21,741 bases of DNA from Saccoglossus kowalevskii (Eukaryota; Hemichordata; Enteropneusta; Harrimaniidae), in the NCBI RefSeq assembly GCF_000003605.2, contig NW_003124894.1, positions 911,904 through 933,644 of the forward strand. Reading direction: 5' to 3'. The translations under genes were made by a program, and so were the position numbers. The notes beneath the pieces were generated by a model. That model saw only the letters and a list, made by a program, of their open reading frames with translations. It ran no database searches and was not told the origin of the DNA. Shown piece by piece: positions 8,051 to 18,692 of this stretch; the stretch's first letter is position 1, and the number at the start of each line of letters is the position of its first letter.

Positions 8051-11029
8051 AGCGTTTCTGTCATTCCGAATGCTGTTCCAGGGCTATATCAGGCAGTAAC
8101 AGTTAAAAATTGGTCTGTGATTCAGTTAATGACCAAAACTGAGTCTTGTCAGTATCTCGTAGATTTTTTTTCATTTCAACTGAACTCATCTAAAGATTAC
8201 TTTTTGCAATAAATTTCTGGTGAGCGTCATAATATAATTGATTACGTCAGCGACTTGCAGATTCGTTCGCAGTTGACTCGTGGTGACGCACAGAGCCACC
8301 GGTTTATCCACGCACAAGTGTTCAACATTTTAAAAGGATTTATCGGCATTTTATTTACCTGTTAAATCGTGGTGTTATAGATAGATATGTTGCAGGACTA
8401 TTTCACGGATTATTGCACGACTGGCCACGAACGAGGCTGATTAAAATGACAAATCTGATGACGTACTCAGACAAACAAATCACGTGGCGCTGAAATATGT
8501 AAATAGTCTAAAACATGCAAGGGTAAGCACGTTGATAGCTCGAATCAGCATCAATGTGCGCCCTACACACAGAGACGCGCACTGTGGCCTCCTAAAGTTT
8601 ATTCACAGATGCGTGGGAAGCCTTGTACACTGCAATTATTAAAGGGACAGTTAGCGCTGCAATGACGTTACCTCGTGTGCGTAGGTGATTGCATATCTAA
8701 CGTATAATTGAAGGAAGAAATGATACAACATGATGGCTCTCCCATGATGCACCAGACGTCCTGTTGTGATAGACAACACAATCTTGTACTGTTACGTGAC
8801 TTTCTTTCTAATCATAGAGATATTCCATCGTGAGAATTCGAGTTCATTTTTATATTTGACGTAATTCATTGAGTCATAGCATCAATTATTGTCGTTGTCG
8901 CCTTACTCCACATCTCAAATATCTCATTCCTCAAAATAAGTTTTTTTTTTTTTAGACCCGCTTGTATGCCTTCATATGCAGAGCATGTTATATTATCGGG
9001 TGGGTTTGGGGTGACCCTCCAATAAATGTAATGATCAAATATTAGCTAATTTAAAAAATGAACTAAATGTGATTTTTTTCCCGAAGATTTGTAATATTTG
9101 TATGATTCATAACAATAACAAAATAAAACGTCTGTATTCAAGTTGATAGAACATATTACCTCCGTATAGAAACCACATATTATTATAAAGAAAGTGTTGC
9201 TATTTTCAAAGCGAACTCAGATTTTTGTTTCTTGGTAAAGCAATGTTTTATTTTTTTCAGTATCTCATTTTGTAAAATTGAAATTATAATAAAAATGTAA
9301 TTTATTTTTAAAATTCAGTGCTAAGCTCCTAAATGTTTTCCTTAAAACGAGTATGTTCGAACAGAACCAGTCAAGTGCATGCTTTAACCGTTGTACAGGT
9401 CGCGGGATATACGAAAAAAAAGCGTTTAAATGGAGTGATGGGGATGCGTATATTTACTATTTTTCATATTTGCTGTGTCAAATACAAAAATATTACATTG
9501 TTGTGATGTTCATGCTACGACTATGTAAATAGTCGAACAATCAGGGTCGACCAAATATTTAGTCTCATGTTCTTTGCATGCTGTTATCATTAAATAAGTG
9601 TTACGTCACATGACATGCCAAAATGAAACTCATCTGGTACATATATTGACGTATATGATTGATAAATTATGATCTTAAATTAATTATGTGTCAGTTTCAA
9701 ATCGCTATGACTACCGGAATAAAATGTGAACAAATAGAAATGTGTTCATCGACAATTATCAGCCGAGTGTACCAGAGAGGGCGCACCAACTTAGTTATTG
9801 GCATGAACTGGTATTTCAACAACTTGCGGACACATTTCGACTAATCTCGTTAAGGCTTGCTTATAGTACGTTATAACTAGATAATATAATTAGGTATTTG
9901 CTCCAAACTATGAATTTCAAAGAGAAGTGTGTAAGTTAGAGGTGTAATTATGGTGGGTGTCACATGTAATGTGAATAATATACCTAACGGCATGTTTAAT
10001 AATCCTCCACGGGGCATACATTATACTAAAATATTATCTCAGTGAGCTGAGGCAATGTGGGATACTTATGAACATGACCTCTATCGGTTCAGTTTCGAAT
10101 ATATGTACTATGCATTGAGGGTCGGCAAGGTGCATTTTCATAAGCTGTAATCTATTGTTTTTATTTTCGTATTAATGTAATTATTAATGTTATTTTTTGG
10201 AAGCGTATAAAACATTTTCCACATTAAATGTCGTAATTCGTACACAATTTCCAATTTTGATTCTTAAACACAAATTATCAAATATATTATAAAAATGTAA
10301 AATGTAATTAGGAAGTTGCTTTATCTGTGAAGTGTAAAAACCTATTTTGTTTACTGTAAATGGAACTTTCATTTTATTTTCTGTAAAAACGTAAAATGCC
10401 TTGTTTATTTCCTGTAACCTCTGCCTTGGCTTGTTCGAACAACGAACGTGTTTTTTTACTTGTCGTTTGAGGCGTCCTACATGCGACCAACTTGTGTGTT
10501 CCGTTTACAGCAGTTATATGGTGCCGGGATGGGGTGACAACGGAGAGACGAATTAACTCAGTAGATATTTTTTACCAAATTGAAGGCTTTATTCATAATT
10601 TATTGATATTTGTTTCAGGCATGATGATGTGACTGTATTTATTTCGATGTATATTTAAAGTTTGGTGATGTGTAGTCAAGAGACCCGCTCTTTGAGATCT
10701 CTTCAAACCAGACCAGGGCGTCGTTGGATACTAGTATTCACGTGTATGTCTTCTCTATATTACCACTGTTACTTCTAGTAACCGTGACATTGCGTTGAAT
10801 ACGCGTTCTGACAAGGCAATATATTTGTTGTACCGACAGGACTGAACAGTGTATTACGATATATTTGGGCATACGATTACATACTATACTCTGTTTGGGT
10901 GATTTTATAGGTACACTGTAAATCAGAGTGTTTTTGAAATTAGACAGATTATTCAAGTTGTTTCTGCTTTGTCATCACTTTCTGTATTTTTTGTTAAACA
11001 CGTAAAATCACAAATGGTTTCACCAGAGT
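8051..11029. other. Gene-free stretch
   Basis: Nearly 3 kb without a supported gene. Items seen: a lone TTAA-AGGGACAGTT end-like motif at 8639-8652 with no partner terminus found; a T13 tract near 8941; a perfect hairpin GACTATGTAAATAGTC at about 9519-9534; and generally AT-rich DNA with short open frames lacking domains. No tRNA-like box pair was seen. Confidence 0.5.
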
Positions 11030-11033
11030 TTAA

Positions 11034-11159
11034 AAGCGCGGTGGTCGTCGCGCAGCGCGTGTTCGAATTTCATGTAAATAAACAATGTATTTTACACACG
11101 TTGTATACGTCGCTATGAGTCCCATATCGAACAGGACGCGGCGCGACGACTGTCGCCCT
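11034..11159 (+). mobile_element. TTAA-flanked MITE, copy 2 (126 bp)
   Basis: This is the second member of the family at 4663-4787, in the same orientation. TTAA lies at 11030-11033 and 11160-11163. The right terminus, read inward, is AGGGCGACAGTCGTCGCGC; the left terminus is AAGCGCGGTGGTCGTCGCGC, more diverged in its first bases. The interior aligns along its whole length with copy 1, including CAGCGCGTGTTCGAATT and GTATTTTACACACGTTGTA. It has no coding capacity, so it would have been moved in trans. Its TTAA flanks differ in outer context from copy 1, so the two are separate insertions rather than a segmental duplication. Confidence 0.8.
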
Positions 11160-11163
11160 TTAA

Positions 11164-12958
11164 AATGAATCCTTTTCTTTCACTGTTTCGCGGTAAAATA
11201 TTTAAAGTTTCATAAGTTTGTTGGGTCCGTGGCTATACCGGCCAAGTGAATTTCTAATATTTTCTGGAATCTAACATTTTGGTTTTTGACGTAATTTCTG
11301 TTGATGAATTGGCGGCACAGTAAATACTCACAATTTAGATTTTAGCTGTGATGCTCGAAGTTATGTCTGTGGTGGCGACATTTAGTTTTCAACAATAGGA
11401 TTTTAAAATGAACAGAGAAAATCAAAACTCTATTTACATTTTGGGACGTTTCTGTTTATTGAATCCCAGTGTCGATCCAGGCTAGTTTAGTTCGACTCAG
11501 ATTGTTGGGGTTAGCCGAATTCCCAATACACAAACATAGTGTGAAAGTTACGCAGTAAAACATTTACTAGTATTTAAATTCGAACTTAACTGACCAACTG
11601 ATAAACACGTGCAAGTACAAGCAGAGAGACTAATTGGCTGCGATATTAAATTGTAGAACTCCCTAACAATGGACATGAAAATACCAAATACAATTCGTAA
11701 TAAACATCATATGCATTTATGAACACACTTTTATCATTCTTGTCTGTAATCCTACTGTAGCAACGGAACACTTCAAACAACCTTCTCACTATCTCATTGT
11801 AAAGTGGAAACTATTATTACGTTTTTACTTTTTTTCATCTACCAGCGAGCTTTTATACTGCTCTATATCAAGGTACCCGTTGGTGATATTATTTTTCAAT
11901 TTTTCAGTGACGTCTGTTTAAATTCAGCATTCAGTTTGGTTCTATTCTATTACTTTTGTCTGTTTTTCGTCATGTATGTGGAGTTTATGTAACCACTCAA
12001 GCTTACAAGAACAATCAATGAAAATTTAGTACATGTATAACTGGAATCTTCTTTTTGCTGAATATTTACTGTGTTTTTACGCTGTTGTGTGCAAATTTCT
12101 TTAGCTGTAAATTCAAGTCCATAAAAAGGCGAATGTCTCTGGTCGTCCAAGAAGCTACATGGGTCGTCCCAGTCTCTGTCATCGCGTCACTAACAGCAAC
12201 AAGGCTAATGAATGGATACATTAATTAATTAGCGAAACAAATAAAATCCGAATGCAAATATAAGTTAAAGTGAGTCTATATTTATAGCCATGGCAACACT
12301 TTGAACACGACAAGTTTCCATGCCAGCTGGTAATACGAACTCCGTAACTCGCAGCAGGTAGTTTGATTATACACAGCAGTGGTGGATCACAACTCAGTGT
12401 TGGCCTGTTGCTGTCTAGGCAGAATGTTTACCTCCATGGTAGGACAAAGTTTTAAAACAAATCGTGGATTTAAATCGCTAATACTGCTAGCTTGCTACAA
12501 AAACCCAAAATAATTTACTGGACCAAACAACACACACCTTCTGAAATATCGATAATGAATAATCAAACAATATTCACAATACAGAAAATAACAAAATGTA
12601 AAATCATGGAGATAAAAGACACCACATGGTAAAATCAACTAGAGAATCAGGGATATTTCCTAGGTATAACTTCTTACTGATGAAATGTCTCAGCTAAAAT
12701 TCAATTTCATTCAACTTTCAACAATAATGTAATGTATTTTAGGTCAGTGTTGCTGTTAAAATAAACATTTTGTTTATGTTTGGGCATCCTCAAAAACAAG
12801 TGACAAGACATTTTACATTTATGTTTTTTGGGGGGGGGGATAACTCACTGTTTTATGTGACTTGTTTTTATTTTTATTCTTAAACATACTAGTATCAGCT
12901 TGTTCGTATGTGTGTATATTTTATATATAGATAGAAAGTCAGTTTTGATAAACATTTC
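11164..12958. other. Gene-free stretch upstream of the host gene
   Basis: No exon, RNA gene or bounded repeat is supported. A G10 tract at 12830-12839 follows a T run, and a 10-bp inverted pair (AAAAACAAGT near 12792, ACTTGTTTTT near 12861) brackets it. The last few hundred bases before 13020 may contain distal promoter sequence. Confidence 0.5.
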
Positions 12959-13020
12959 GTGCATTGCCTCTATTTCACCTACATGCTACGATACGCCCTC
13001 ATCGGCAATGAATTGAAATT

Positions 13021-13086
13021 TCACTTGACGTCACTTGCGCCCGGGGTATGCGCAGGGAGTAGGTCCATTAAGTTCAAGATGGCGGC
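13021..13086 (+). promoter_or_regulatory. TATA-less CpG promoter of the host gene
   Basis: The approach to the start codon is markedly GC/CpG-rich compared with its surroundings. It has a perfect CRE (TGACGTCA, 13026-13033), an NRF-1-like half site (TATGCGCAGG around 13048), and AAGATGGCGGC (13076-13086), the YY1 consensus that in many metazoan housekeeping genes overlaps the initiation codon. No TATA box was found. The transcription start is not visible but would lie within or just upstream of this block. Confidence 0.55.
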
Positions 13087-13202
13087 AAACCTGCCATCGG
13101 AGTTCAGCAAGTTTGAGCGATATCGGCGGCAGATAGGGGATATATTTGATGAAACCAAGACTGCCTTTGGAGAAATTATAGCGTCGGGACAATTTGAACC
13201 AG
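13079..13202 (+). CDS. First coding exon of an unrecognised host gene
   Basis: This is the N-terminal exon of a protein-coding gene running to the right. ATG at 13079 sits in the context TTCAAGATGGCGGC and opens 41 codons: MAANLPSEFSKFERYRRQ, then IGDIFDETKTAFGEIIASG, then QFEP. The exon ends with one base of the next codon at CAG/GTAAAA (donor GT 13203-13204), so the intron is phase 1. The peptide is charged and probably helical, with no signal peptide or membrane segment, which suggests a cytosolic or nuclear protein. Codon choice is more GC-rich than the surrounding DNA, as for a real exon. The upstream frame is also open to 12959, but this ATG fits the YY1/Kozak context best. I do not recognise the family. 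Confidence 0.7.
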
Positions 13203-14969
13203 GTAAAATTGCACGATTCACACCAAGTGTTTTTCTTATTTCTAAATGACTCAATCAGTAACTACCTCACTCTCAATCGATGTGTTGTTTTTAAATTTAT
13301 AATGTTTATCGAGTTTCACCACAGCGATCGATGGATATGGAATTCGTTTTCCCCTGAAATTCATAAGTATGCGTATACATTGCTCAATTGAGAGTGCGAT
13401 ACGAGCTCAAATACGTTATGAGACACTGAGTCACGCCGCGTTCTTTCACATTGAATACGATGCAACAATGATATTAAACGAGGAGACTGAATGAACCGAA
13501 ACATAAACTGAACAATAATAACAAACGTTTTGACTAAACTTAAGTGCGATAATATCGGAATCCAACTCACCCATGTTCCATTTCGTATATTGGCTACCTT
13601 TATCGTTTTAAAATTGTCATAATAAACAATATATATCATGAAAGTGAAAGTTAGACAACTGCGTTTAAAGTCGTGATACCTTTTGTAGGTATTAAAGTAT
13701 GACAAGAATAGGGTCTCTGTGAATTCTGTGTAATTAATAATATTGATAATATTGAACATTATAAACTTGTGTTACGTTTACTAATATAATATAGTACAGT
13801 ACTGGAAATGTAAATATTCATGTGTTAACAATCAGTAAATGTGATTGTCAATCAGACTATGTATCTGAGTATGTCAATAATGACCTTGATGTTGGCATTA
13901 TCTGAAATGATGATGAAGTTAGTTTCATATTCAGGTTCATTTTTTTTTCGTATTCGTATTTGGTTTGGTTACTACCACTGGTGCACATGCTTGTATTCAG
14001 CTGTCACGTGATATTTTGTCTGATGATAAGACTGAATCAAAGTTCATTTGAGGTTCACCAGGCAATCAGAAAGCTGCGTAATATGTTTGTATGACACATA
14101 GCATAAACAGTCTGGTTTTATTACTGCGATGATGCAGTATTTTGCTGTTATTATTTTCTGAGCAAACTTTCATGTAGTAGAATAACTGTATTATTGACAA
14201 AAACAGTGAACCGATTTAATTTCATGATTCAATTCAGGGATTGCATTAACCCCATATTTTGCTTCCCGAATTATTGAAGAGGACCCTGTTGCTCCAATGT
14301 AGTACATATATATATATATAATCCGCAAATGCACACATGAAATTAAAACAAAGTTATCAAGGATTTTAAAAAAAGCGTGGAGGAATTCCCCCATCATCAT
14401 TCTAAAATAGTTTTTTTTTTTTAAATGAGAGAGAATTTCTACCTTCATTTCTGAAAACCAGAAGGGATTAAATCATGACTCATTCGTAATCGCAATTTCA
14501 CCTTATTAACCTTTATTTGTTCCGGATAGATAGGAAGGAATAAACTTTATTTTTAAGAATATAGGTAAATAATGATAACAATTCTAAAAAAAAAAAAATC
14601 CTTTGTAATTTATGACAAATCTGTAAAATAAATTACTTGTGTCAAATTTTGTTTTTCAGTAAAAATTACTTTCTGCTAAGTTTGCTTTAAGGATGTTTCA
14701 TTTCTTGTGCATCAACTTTCAATATGTATAATTTTTAAAAATTATCTTACAGTTCACAGGTTCTTTGATAACAAAATCCAGAATAACATGGGTGAAACAA
14801 AAACTATTGAAGCCTAATATTTTATCTTGCCATAAAAAAAATGTAATAATGCATGAAGGGTTCTGTTATAGCTTTTTTAATACCAAAAATATATACGACC
14901 TGTTTTAATACACATCAAAACATTAATGATGGTCTGAAAGTCATTATATTATTTCATTTATTACACTGT
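13203..14969 (+). other. Probable intron 1, 5' part
   Basis: The stretch follows a good donor and is AT-rich with no supported coding sequence. An (AT)n run lies at about 14305-14322. A minus-strand donor-like ATGG/GTGAGT at 13571/13570 sits in a 132-codon minus frame (13361-13759) whose composition does not look coding. T and A homopolymers of 10-13 bases occur near 14409 and 14587. Confidence 0.5.
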
Positions 14970-15140
14970 AGCTCCTGTGTGTGTGTGAAGCACACAAGGG
15001 GGTAGTGAGTTTGGTTTGTCTGTCTGTCTGTCTGTGTTAGCACAATTTCAAAAACTTCTGAGCAGACTTAGATCAAAATTAGTACGTAGGTACCTTGAGG
15101 TAATATGCAACATAATTAGTTTTGGAGCCATGACTGTGCA
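14970..15140 (+). repeat. (TGTC)n-cored dispersed repeat
   Basis: A (GT)n stretch and a GTGTG/CACAC pair (about 14977-14998) precede TTGTCTGTCTGTCTGTCTGT (about 15016-15035). The flank that follows contains TCAAAAACTTCTGAGCAGAC and TTAGATCAAAATTAGTACG. Tetranucleotide runs attached to a conserved flank of this kind are a familiar high-copy repeat type in invertebrate genomes. The right edge is uncertain. It could be an isolated microsatellite. Confidence 0.45.
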
Positions 15141-15833
15141 TATTAAGTAGCTAATTTACATATTGTCTCATTTCAACCAGTGTAAGCAACATTTTGATTA
15201 TATTTGCTATTGCTGCTGAACATCTGTTGGCTGATGATCCTAACCTCTGATGCCATTGCTCCCTCACTGACTGTGGAGAATTTTCATTTCTTAGAATTTT
15301 TTTTTTATTAAACAACAATGATTGCATATATTTTGCATTCACATGGGAGCTTTGCAGAGTTTAATTTTGTTTTTGGTTGTAATAAATCTTTGTCTAAAAT
15401 ATGAATATATTACTGTTTTTGTGTTAGTTTAATCAAAAACGCTTTTAATATATTTGAATGTTTTAAGTCCCTGTGACGCACAACTACATGTAAATGCTAC
15501 TGGTACTGATTCGGATACTGGATATTAGGCTATGACGTACATGGTACGGAGGTTTTGTTGATTGAGTAGTCAGCCAGAGTTATACACAGTGTGTTCCTGT
15601 ATATGCATGTCAGATTGTCTGATTTATTTTTCCATGGACACCAGTATAAATTAATCTACAATGTTGGTGTATATATAATATTTGTTTCAAAATAGGTAGC
15701 ATACAAATATCATAGTTGGTGTAGTCTGCTGTCAGATAAATACCCTGTTATGTGTGTTCTATTTATGACCAAATTACTCCCCGTAATAAAACAACTGACG
15801 TTGACGACAACATGCTAACCCAAATTACCATAT
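15141..15833. other. Gene-free intronic stretch
   Basis: No exon with acceptor, open frame and donor was found. Short frames on both strands have no recognisable features. Confidence 0.5.
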
Positions 15834-16021
15834 TACTGTGAAATACTTTATTTTCGCTGAAAAAACTTTTTGAGTGTTTTGTATTGATTTTATTTTCACT
15901 GATTTTTGAAGAGTTGAATGTAAAATATACGATAAAAAGTATATTTGCTGGATTTTATTTTTCACTGAGTCATTCCTTCAGCGAAAATTATTTCCAAGCG
16001 AAAATAAAGTATTTTACAGTG
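15834..16021. mobile_element. CTGT...ACAG MITE (about 186 bp)
   Basis: The terminal inverted repeats match at 22 of 23 positions: left 15836-15858 and right 15997-16019, both built on CTGT, AAATACTTTATTTTCGCT. TA precedes the left end and TG follows the right, consistent with a TA target duplication in which one base has mutated. The interior carries a near-identical direct repeat, GATTTTATTTTCACTGA at 15886-15902 and GATTTTATTTTTCACTGA at 15951-15968, plus further GCGAAAAT motifs. These resemble the subterminal repeats of transposase-binding sites. It is non-coding, so it would be mobilised in trans. The high arm identity suggests a fairly recent insertion. The superfamily (Tc1/mariner-like by the TA) is inferred. 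Confidence 0.75.
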
Positions 16022-16618
16022 CTCTAATTAGATTTGTATTTACGGTATTCATTTTAATTTTTTTACGGTGGGCGATGTTTCAGATAAATACAGTAGAAGG
16101 ATTTTGGGCCTCTATGTTTGCCATTTGGTGGATCACAAAACTTCACCTGGTGTGATGAAATAATAAGTGATATCATCTCCATATAATAATAATAATAAAA
16201 ATTATAATAATCATTTAGAACATAAAAAGAAAAGATGGTTAAAGAGATACATGCATATTACTATGTACATCAGTATTCTGAAGTCACTCAAGGCCAAAAT
16301 TTCTAAAAATATTTTAGATTAATTGAGAATATGAAGAAAATGTATGGCCATGTATTAATTTTTAATTGCATCTATTCTCAGCATTCTAGTGCAGCATCCA
16401 GATCTAAGACCCCCTAACCTTCACGTGAATATCAAACCCTGTTATTTATGTCATTCATTTGTGATTGTGCAATTAGTTCAGCCATTAGAAAGTAAGTTAA
16501 AACCATTAGTATCAACTGTACTTCCCATATATTATGCTGTATTGATGTAGTTCAGCTATAGGTATGAATCTCCATAATTCACTTCATGTGCTTGTCCCCT
16601 TTTTGTGTCTACTTTCAG
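16022..16618. other. Gene-free intronic stretch
   Basis: The stretch contains a short (TAA)n run at about 16183-16198. An acceptor-like CTATTCTCAG (ending at about 16381) is paired with an AAA/GTAAGT donor near 16494, but the intervening 113 bases carry a stop immediately in the frame required by exon 1. It is therefore not proposed as a coding exon. Confidence 0.45.
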
Positions 16619-16717
16619 ACAGGTCATCTGGGGTCATTACAAAAAAAAAGTCGCACAATGATTTTACAGACCTTTACACGTTTGATATGGATCCCATAGC
16701 CACATATACACTACATT
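16619..16717 (+). CDS. Candidate exon 2 of the host gene
   Basis: A strong acceptor (CCCCTTTTTGTGTCTACTTTCAG, pyrimidine-rich, AG at 16617-16618) precedes a frame that fits exon 1's phase 1. The leftover G plus AC gives Asp, followed by RSSGVITKKKSHNDFTDLY and TFDMDPIATYTLH. A usable donor, CATT/GTATGT, gives an exon of 99 bp, again phase 1. The peptide is hydrophilic with a short lysine cluster, and no domain is recognised. An alternative acceptor four bases downstream would change the frame and meet a stop. The frame extends past the donor to 16818, where the composition degenerates. Support is limited to splice signals and frame compatibility. Confidence 0.3.
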
Positions 16718-17220
16718 GTATGTTTACACAAAATAACCACCGCTCTTTAAATTACTGTAGTCTTTACATATGTGTAATTTATTCACAAGTTTGTCATGAC
16801 TTTCTTGTAAACTATTAGAGAAAGGTAGTTTTATCAGATTGTAATATAGTTTATTTACCACTACAGTAACAATAGGGAAAAATAAATTGCATGCAAATGA
16901 AAATGTCGACATCGTTGTAATACCGTAATACCATGAAATTTTATCTTTGCAAGCCCATCTAATTATTAAAAGCATTGTATAATAGACGTTATTATAAGAT
17001 CCTACTGTACTGTCTATGGTTGTATGTACCATATTTATTCTATTAGAATCACTCAGTACATATACATCTCCAATCGAAGCACCCATTCATTTATTGTATG
17101 GTGTGTTGTTTAATAAAGCGATAACTGTTGGTCTTTTTTATTTTTAATAAATCGCTTTTTATGTCATTAGTGCCAATTGGTAATGACCTTCGCCAAAATG
17201 TGACCACTGAAACTATAGCA
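16718..17220. other. Gene-free stretch
   Basis: A 120-codon minus frame (16724-17086) was examined. It is tyrosine-, isoleucine- and asparagine-rich, has no domain, and looks like chance openness in AT-rich DNA. A short hairpin-forming pair, AATAAAGCGAT and ATCGCTTTTTAT, lies at about 17111-17160. Confidence 0.45.
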
Positions 17221-17416
17221 TACTGTCAAACACTTTGAAATAGCTACATGCCTTTTTAGCGAATTTGACTCAATGCATGAATTACCTAAATCTTAATTTA
17301 GCTAAAATACCAATAATCTCACTGTGAGAATATACTTTATTTTAAATTAGCGACAATGCGGATTAGCTAAATTAGCTAAAATAACGTGCTAGCTAAAAAG
17401 ACATGTTTTAACAGTA
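17221..17416. mobile_element. CTGT...ACAG MITE, second family (196 bp)
   Basis: The element is flanked by TA on both sides (17221-17222 and 17415-17416). The left end reads CTGTCAAACA and then, after a short interruption, ACATGCCTTTTTAGC. The right end read inward is CTGTTAAAACATGTCTTTTT followed by AGCTAG. So the left arm carries about 17 extra bases relative to the right. The interior is full of TTAGCTAAAAT / TTAGCGA motifs acting as subterminal repeats. It shares the CTGT terminus and the general layout with the element at 15834-16021 but has different internal sequence. It is non-coding. The arms are more diverged than in the neighbour, so it is older. Confidence 0.65.
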
Positions 17417-18688
17417 TACTCTATATACCGACGTTGTACATTAAATCACTTGCAAGTGAAAACAGATAACAGCAGTGTTGCATCTAGGTCTCCAAAGGAT
17501 GCCATACATTGAAATCTATTTTTGCCAAGCGAACAACATGATTACAATACTTCCTTTGTCAGAAGGGTTCTCACTGATGATTTTATGTGTTCTGTTTCAT
17601 ACGGTCCCCATCACATGACTGATTTCAACGAAACAGCGACTACCGAGTACTCAACCCTTAGTTTTCACATTGCATTAATGATTTTTTATGTGACATTAGC
17701 CTTGTGTATAGTCATTTTTCTCCAGTAATTGTGTCTGAAACAATATTTCAGTAGATCTGGACATCTTTATGTGGTTTATATTTAAAAAAAATTTTGACCT
17801 GACTCATCCCTGCTATAAAGCCGATGTATGAGACACTTGTGCGATAAATCTCACACTCACTGCACTCAAAAACATTTATTATGGTAGGTTAAGTAAAAAT
17901 AGATCTATTAAATGTGTACAAGGAAGTAAACTATTGAATTGAGATACACCCATACTTTAATAAATATAGAGTAGTGGGGGTAGCCTTTGATTGGTCCATG
18001 AATCCATTTCCCCTCTATGGGGTATTGTCATGTAACTATGGAGTAGGAATGCAAGGTAGAACATACCAAAAAGTAATAATAAAGCACTCTGTTGACATGA
18101 ACTGTTTTTGAGACTGACAAAATATATATTCTCAAAAAACAGACCAGAATAGGAAGTAAAGAGAGGATTATTTTAATAGTGTGAAGGGATGCTGGTCAAG
18201 CATTAGGGGTGGGGCAGAGTAAAAGTACAAATGCATTGTGTGATCTTGCTCATAATTGGTGCTTGGGAGAAAGAGACATAGCATGGTTTGAGATTGCCAT
18301 GACTTCTCTTTTGTGTTCTTGTTAATATAATCAGACTGAATGGCTCTGTTGATTAATTCCCAGGTTGTAAAGCGTACCTAGTACCTGTATTTACATCAGT
18401 TGTTGTTTACAGTTTATTCTATGACACATGTTACAAGGATGACTAATTTGCATATTCAATTTTCCCCATTGTGTACTGGTATGACAGTGTATTTATAGTA
18501 ACACAGTTCAACATGTGTTGACTAATTGATTGGTACAAGTAGACGAACTAATTTGTACTTATTGTTATAACGTATGTTTATTAACATTTGTGTTTTAATT
18601 GAAGGTCCATGTGTGCATTTCACGCATAATTCCTATTGTCTGCTTTGTGTGTGCATTTATCTTGGGTTATTTCATTGTGAAAGTTGAG
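17417..18688. other. Gene-free stretch
   Basis: A 68-codon plus frame (17522-17728) ends in a hydrophobic run, FHIALMIFYVTLALCIVIFL, that would span a membrane. It lacks an ATG at its start, a clear acceptor and any family resemblance, so it is not called a gene. No bounded repeat was recognised. Confidence 0.45.
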
Positions 18689-18692
18689 TTAA

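Noticed and set aside
13425-13445. GAGTCACGCCGCGTTC is close to the right arm of the TTAA MITE.
   Set aside because: Only about 12 bases match, the sequence on either side does not align, and no TTAA boundary is in place. Too short to call a copy.
13361-13759. A 132-codon minus-strand frame containing a GTGAGT donor-like site.
   Set aside because: Composition is Ile/Tyr/Phe/Asn-rich as expected of AT-rich non-coding DNA, with no domain, and it lies antisense in the probable intron of the + gene.
16382-16494. An acceptor/donor-bounded block that could be exon 2.
   Set aside because: In the phase fixed by exon 1, the second codon after the junction is a stop.
16724-17086. A 120-codon minus-strand frame with a hydrophobic stretch.
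   Set aside because: No domain, no promoter or splice context, and low-complexity composition. Likely chance openness.
17522-17728. A 68-codon plus frame ending in a possible transmembrane helix.
   Set aside because: It begins at a non-ATG codon without a convincing acceptor, and T-rich DNA commonly gives hydrophobic translations.
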